A DNA stretch of 7,381 nt from Fimbriimonadales bacterium (GTDB lineage: Bacteria; Armatimonadota; Fimbriimonadia; Fimbriimonadales; Fimbriimonadaceae): NCBI GenBank assembly GCA_026392145.1, contig JAPLCS010000105.1, positions 3,150-10,530 on the forward strand, given 5' to 3'. The position numbers and the translations under genes were made by a program. Positions 4,960 to 7,381 of this stretch are shown one piece after another (the stretch's first letter is position 1; each line of letters starts with the position of its first letter). The notes under the pieces are model-generated. The model was given only the letters and a program-made list of their open reading frames with translations, was not told where the DNA came from and searched no databases.

Positions 4960-7381
4960 ATGAGCGACGCATTGCCGGAAAAGAACAGGGCAAAAACACC
5001 AATGCTTCAGCAGTATTTCGCTGCGAAAGACGAGCATCCCGGGGTTTTGTTGGCGATGCGAGTCGGGGACTTTTATGAGTTCTATGGAGAGGATGCCGAT
5101 GTCGCGGCGGCCGCGCTTGAAATTACTCTTACTGGGAGAGAGGATGGCGGAAATGGGAGAATTTCTATGGCGGGGGTGCCCTACCATTCGGTGGAGAAGT
5201 ATCTTGCCCGACTGCTCCAAAAGGGACATAAAGTTGCGATTTGTGACCAGTTAGAGGACCCCAAAACTGTCAAGGGCTTGATTAAGCGGGGGGTGACACG
5301 AGTGATGACGCCGGGGACGGTTTTGGAAGATTCGCTCTTGGAATCGGGAAGGAATAATTTTCTTGCCGCGCTCTGTGTGCTGGATGGCACTTTGGGCTTG
5401 GCGATGCTTGACCCTTCGACGGGCGAGTTTATGGTGACGGAGATTGCTGGGGCTGAATCGCAGGAGCGGTTACTTCAGGAACTGGCGAGGATACGTCCTA
5501 ATGAACTTTTGCTCGGCAAAGATGCGGATGCTTATGCCGAGGTGGTGAGGATTTCTTTGGGCAGTACGGTGACTGAATTTACTCAGCCCCGTGTTGACCA
5601 GGCGACGCGAAAACTTACCGAGAAGTTTGGGGTGAGTTCGTTGAGTGGTTTTGGGTGCGCTGATAAGCCTACTGCCATTACCGCGGCTTCGATGATTTTG
5701 GCGTATGCCGAGCGAAACCATCTTAACCTTTCCCATTTGGAGGGGATTGCCACTTATTCTGTTGATGGGTTTATGCGGTTAGACCCTGCCACGCGGCGTT
5801 CGCTTGAGCTCACTCAGAATCTCTTTGATGGTTCTAAGCGGTTTACTCTGCTTGGGGTGCTTGATCGAACACGGACTCCGATGGGGGCTCGGCTTTTGAG
5901 GCGCTGGGTTGAGCAGCCTTTGTTGGATCCGGTGATTATTCGTCAGCGGCATGATGCGGTTACTCGATTCCAGGGTTCTGCTATTCATCGGGGTGATTTG
6001 CGGGATGCGCTTGGTACGCTTGCTGACATTGAGCGGCTTGTTTCTCGCTGCTGTGCGAACTTGGCGGGGCCGCGGGATTTGGCGGCGCTTCGGGATACTC
6101 TGTCCTCGCTTCCGAGGGTGCTATCGCCTGCCGAAAAATTAGGATTTGGCAGGATTCAGGAATTGATTCAGCAGGTGCAGTCCCATGGGGATTTGGCGGC
6201 GTTATTGCGGCAATCCATTGTGCCTGAGCCTCCCCACTCAATTCGGGATGGTGGAGTCATTCGTGAGTCTTATGATTACGAATTGGACAAGCTTCGGGAG
6301 TTGGGTAAGAGCGGTAAGTCGTTCATTGCTGCGCTTGAGACTCAGGAAAAGGAAAGCACTGGCATTTCGAATCTGAAGATTGGATTTAACTCTGTGTTTG
6401 GTTACTTTATTGAGGTTTCTAAGTCGCAGATTGATAAGGTTCCTGCTCATTACATTCGTAAGCAAACTACTGCCAATGCAGAGCGGTACATTACGGCCGA
6501 GTTGAAGGACCAAGAGGCGCAGGTGTTGGGTGCGGAGGAGAAGGCGGTGACTCTTGAATCTGACTTGTTTAATCGGATTCGATTGAGGGTTGCAGAACAA
6601 GCCGCTGCTTTGATTCAGACGGCACGAGCCATCGCCGAGATTGATGTTTTGGCAAACTTTGCGGAGGTTGCCAGTCTGAGCCAATGGAGCCGACCGGTGA
6701 TTTCTGAGGAGAATGTTTTGAAGTTTGAATCGGGGCGGCACCCGGTTGTTGAGTCGAATGTCTCCAATTTTGTTCCGAACGATTTGGAGATTGGTACCGT
6801 TGCGCCGCGATGCTTGGTGATTACGGGGCCGAACATGGCTGGTAAGTCGACGTACCTTCGGCAGACGGCGATTGTTGTTCTTTTGGCACAAATAGGCAGT
6901 TTTGTGCCGGCAAAGCATGTTGAAATTGGGATTTGTGATCGGATCTTTGCTCGTATTGGTGCTAAGGATGAATTGGCTCACGGGCAGAGTACTTTTATGG
7001 TTGAAATGGTGGAGTCTGCGAACATTTTGAACCATGCTACCGAGCATAGTTTGGTGATTTTGGATGAGGTAGGGAGGGGGACTTCTACCTTTGATGGGCT
7101 TGCCATCGCCTGGGCGATGACGGAGCATCTGGTAAAGGTTGGTGCCAAAACACTGTTTGCCACGCACTATCATCAACTCAACACGCTCGAGGCCTCGAAC
7201 CCCACGATCAAGAACTTTCGGGTGTCAGTTGAGGAGTATGGCGATGAGATAATTTGGACGCACCGGGTTCTGCCGGGTGGGGCCGATCGTTCCTACGGGA
7301 TCCATGTTGCTCGAATGGCTGGAGTTCCGCACTCTGTTCTTGGTCGGGCACAGGAGATACTTTCTGATTTAGAGCAGGAGT
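4960..7381 (+). CDS. mutS: DNA mismatch repair ATPase MutS, 3' end cut by window
   Basis: The frame stays open for 807 codons and runs off the window. MutS binds mismatches and small loops as a dimer and starts methyl-independent or methyl-directed repair with MutL. Domain I carries the F-x-E mismatch reader in RVGDFYEFYGEDA (F38, E40). The connector spans roughly 130-250, and the lever and clamp roughly 260-560 (MRLDPATRRSLELT from 272; FGYFIEVSKSQIDKVP in the clamp). The ATPase has Walker A GPNMAGKST (623-631), LAHGQSTFM, Walker B LVILDEVGRGTST (698-710) and the THYHQL switch histidines. The dimer-contact helix-turn-helix contains DRSYGIHVARMAGVP. About 50-70 C-terminal residues are missing. 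A TAA at 4954-4956 bounds the start; M15 is a possible alternative. The family and the sequence agree on MutS1, since the mismatch domain is present, unlike MutS2. No mutL is visible. Confidence 0.97.
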   Translation, partial: MSDALPEKNRAKTPMLQQYFAAKDEHPGVLLAMRVGDFYEFYGEDADVAAAALEITLTGREDGGNGRISMAGVPYHSVEKYLARLLQKGHKVAICDQLEDPKTVKGLIKRGVTRVMTPGTVLEDSLLESGRNNFLAALCVLDGTLGLAMLDPSTGEFMVTEIAGAESQERLLQELARIRPNELLLGKDADAYAEVVRISLGSTVTEFTQPRVDQATRKLTEKFGVSSLSGFGCADKPTAITAASMILAYAERNHLNLSHLEGIATYSVDGFMRLDPATRRSLELTQNLFDGSKRFTLLGVLDRTRTPMGARLLRRWVEQPLLDPVIIRQRHDAVTRFQGSAIHRGDLRDALGTLADIERLVSRCCANLAGPRDLAALRDTLSSLPRVLSPAEKLGFGRIQELIQQVQSHGDLAALLRQSIVPEPPHSIRDGGVIRESYDYELDKLRELGKSGKSFIAALETQEKESTGISNLKIGFNSVFGYFIEVSKSQIDKVPAHYIRKQTTANAERYITAELKDQEAQVLGAEEKAVTLESDLFNRIRLRVAEQAAALIQTARAIAEIDVLANFAEVASLSQWSRPVISEENVLKFESGRHPVVESNVSNFVPNDLEIGTVAPRCLVITGPNMAGKSTYLRQTAIVVLLAQIGSFVPAKHVEIGICDRIFARIGAKDELAHGQSTFMVEMVESANILNHATEHSLVILDEVGRGTSTFDGLAIAWAMTEHLVKVGAKTLFATHYHQLNTLEASNPTIKNFRVSVEEYGDEIIWTHRVLPGGADRSYGIHVARMAGVPHSVLGRAQEILSDLEQE

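Noticed and set aside
6238..7176. Long open frame of 312 codons opposite mutS
   Set aside because: It is antisense to the conserved MutS ATPase region, rich in Asn, Arg and Leu as expected for the reverse frame, and matches no known protein pattern.

Overview
The window carries seven protein-coding genes from a bacterial chromosome and no RNA genes, insertion sequences, CRISPR arrays or phage modules that I can see. The genes are single-copy and housekeeping-like (mutS, a YvcK/CofD-family factor, a YvlD/holin_4_2 membrane protein) next to accessory enzymes (a GH33 sialidase, a DinB-fold protein, a class I methyltransferase, a polytopic membrane protein). The phylum is not settled by the sequence. 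The YvcK form with an N-terminal two-helix membrane segment, the near-absence of Shine-Dalgarno sequences and the moderate GC content would suit a diderm or deep-branching lineage such as Armatimonadota, but this is a guess.

Layout, left to right. (1) 1-790, minus: 3'-truncated multi-membrane protein with a GT-C-like first loop, 8 bp downstream of (2) 799-1536, minus: SAM-dependent methyltransferase. (3) 1537-1648: divergent spacer with a 15-bp tandem repeat. (4) 1649-2098, plus: short DinB-fold protein, overlapping by a GTGA junction (5) 2095-3171, plus: GH33 sialidase with an almost complete set of catalytic residues and several Asp boxes. (6) 3172-3217: 46-bp convergent spacer holding a 12-bp tandem repeat. 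(7) 3218-4552, minus: membrane-anchored YvcK, which overlaps by a second GTGA junction (8) 4549-4914, minus: four-helix YvlD/holin_4_2 protein. (9) 4915-4959: 45-bp divergent spacer. (10) 4960-7381, plus: mutS, running off the right edge after 807 codons.

The transcription units implied are methyltransferase-membrane protein, DinB-sialidase, YvlD-YvcK and mutS. The two GTGA overlaps predict translational coupling. YvlD-YvcK is the pairing most likely to be functional, since it is two envelope-linked proteins with the YvcK itself membrane-anchored. DinB-sialidase looks more like a chance or lineage-specific junction: the DinB protein lacks its usual last helix and the sialidase has a minimal export signal.

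The plus strand is G-rich in most places sampled, under genes of both orientations, and codon choice follows this (ATC in the leftmost minus gene, ATT in mutS). I infer that the plus strand is the leading strand here. I do not see a convincing new multi-gene system; the points most worth a second look are the YvlD-YvcK coupling, the DinB-sialidase junction and the two short tandem repeats in the spacers.
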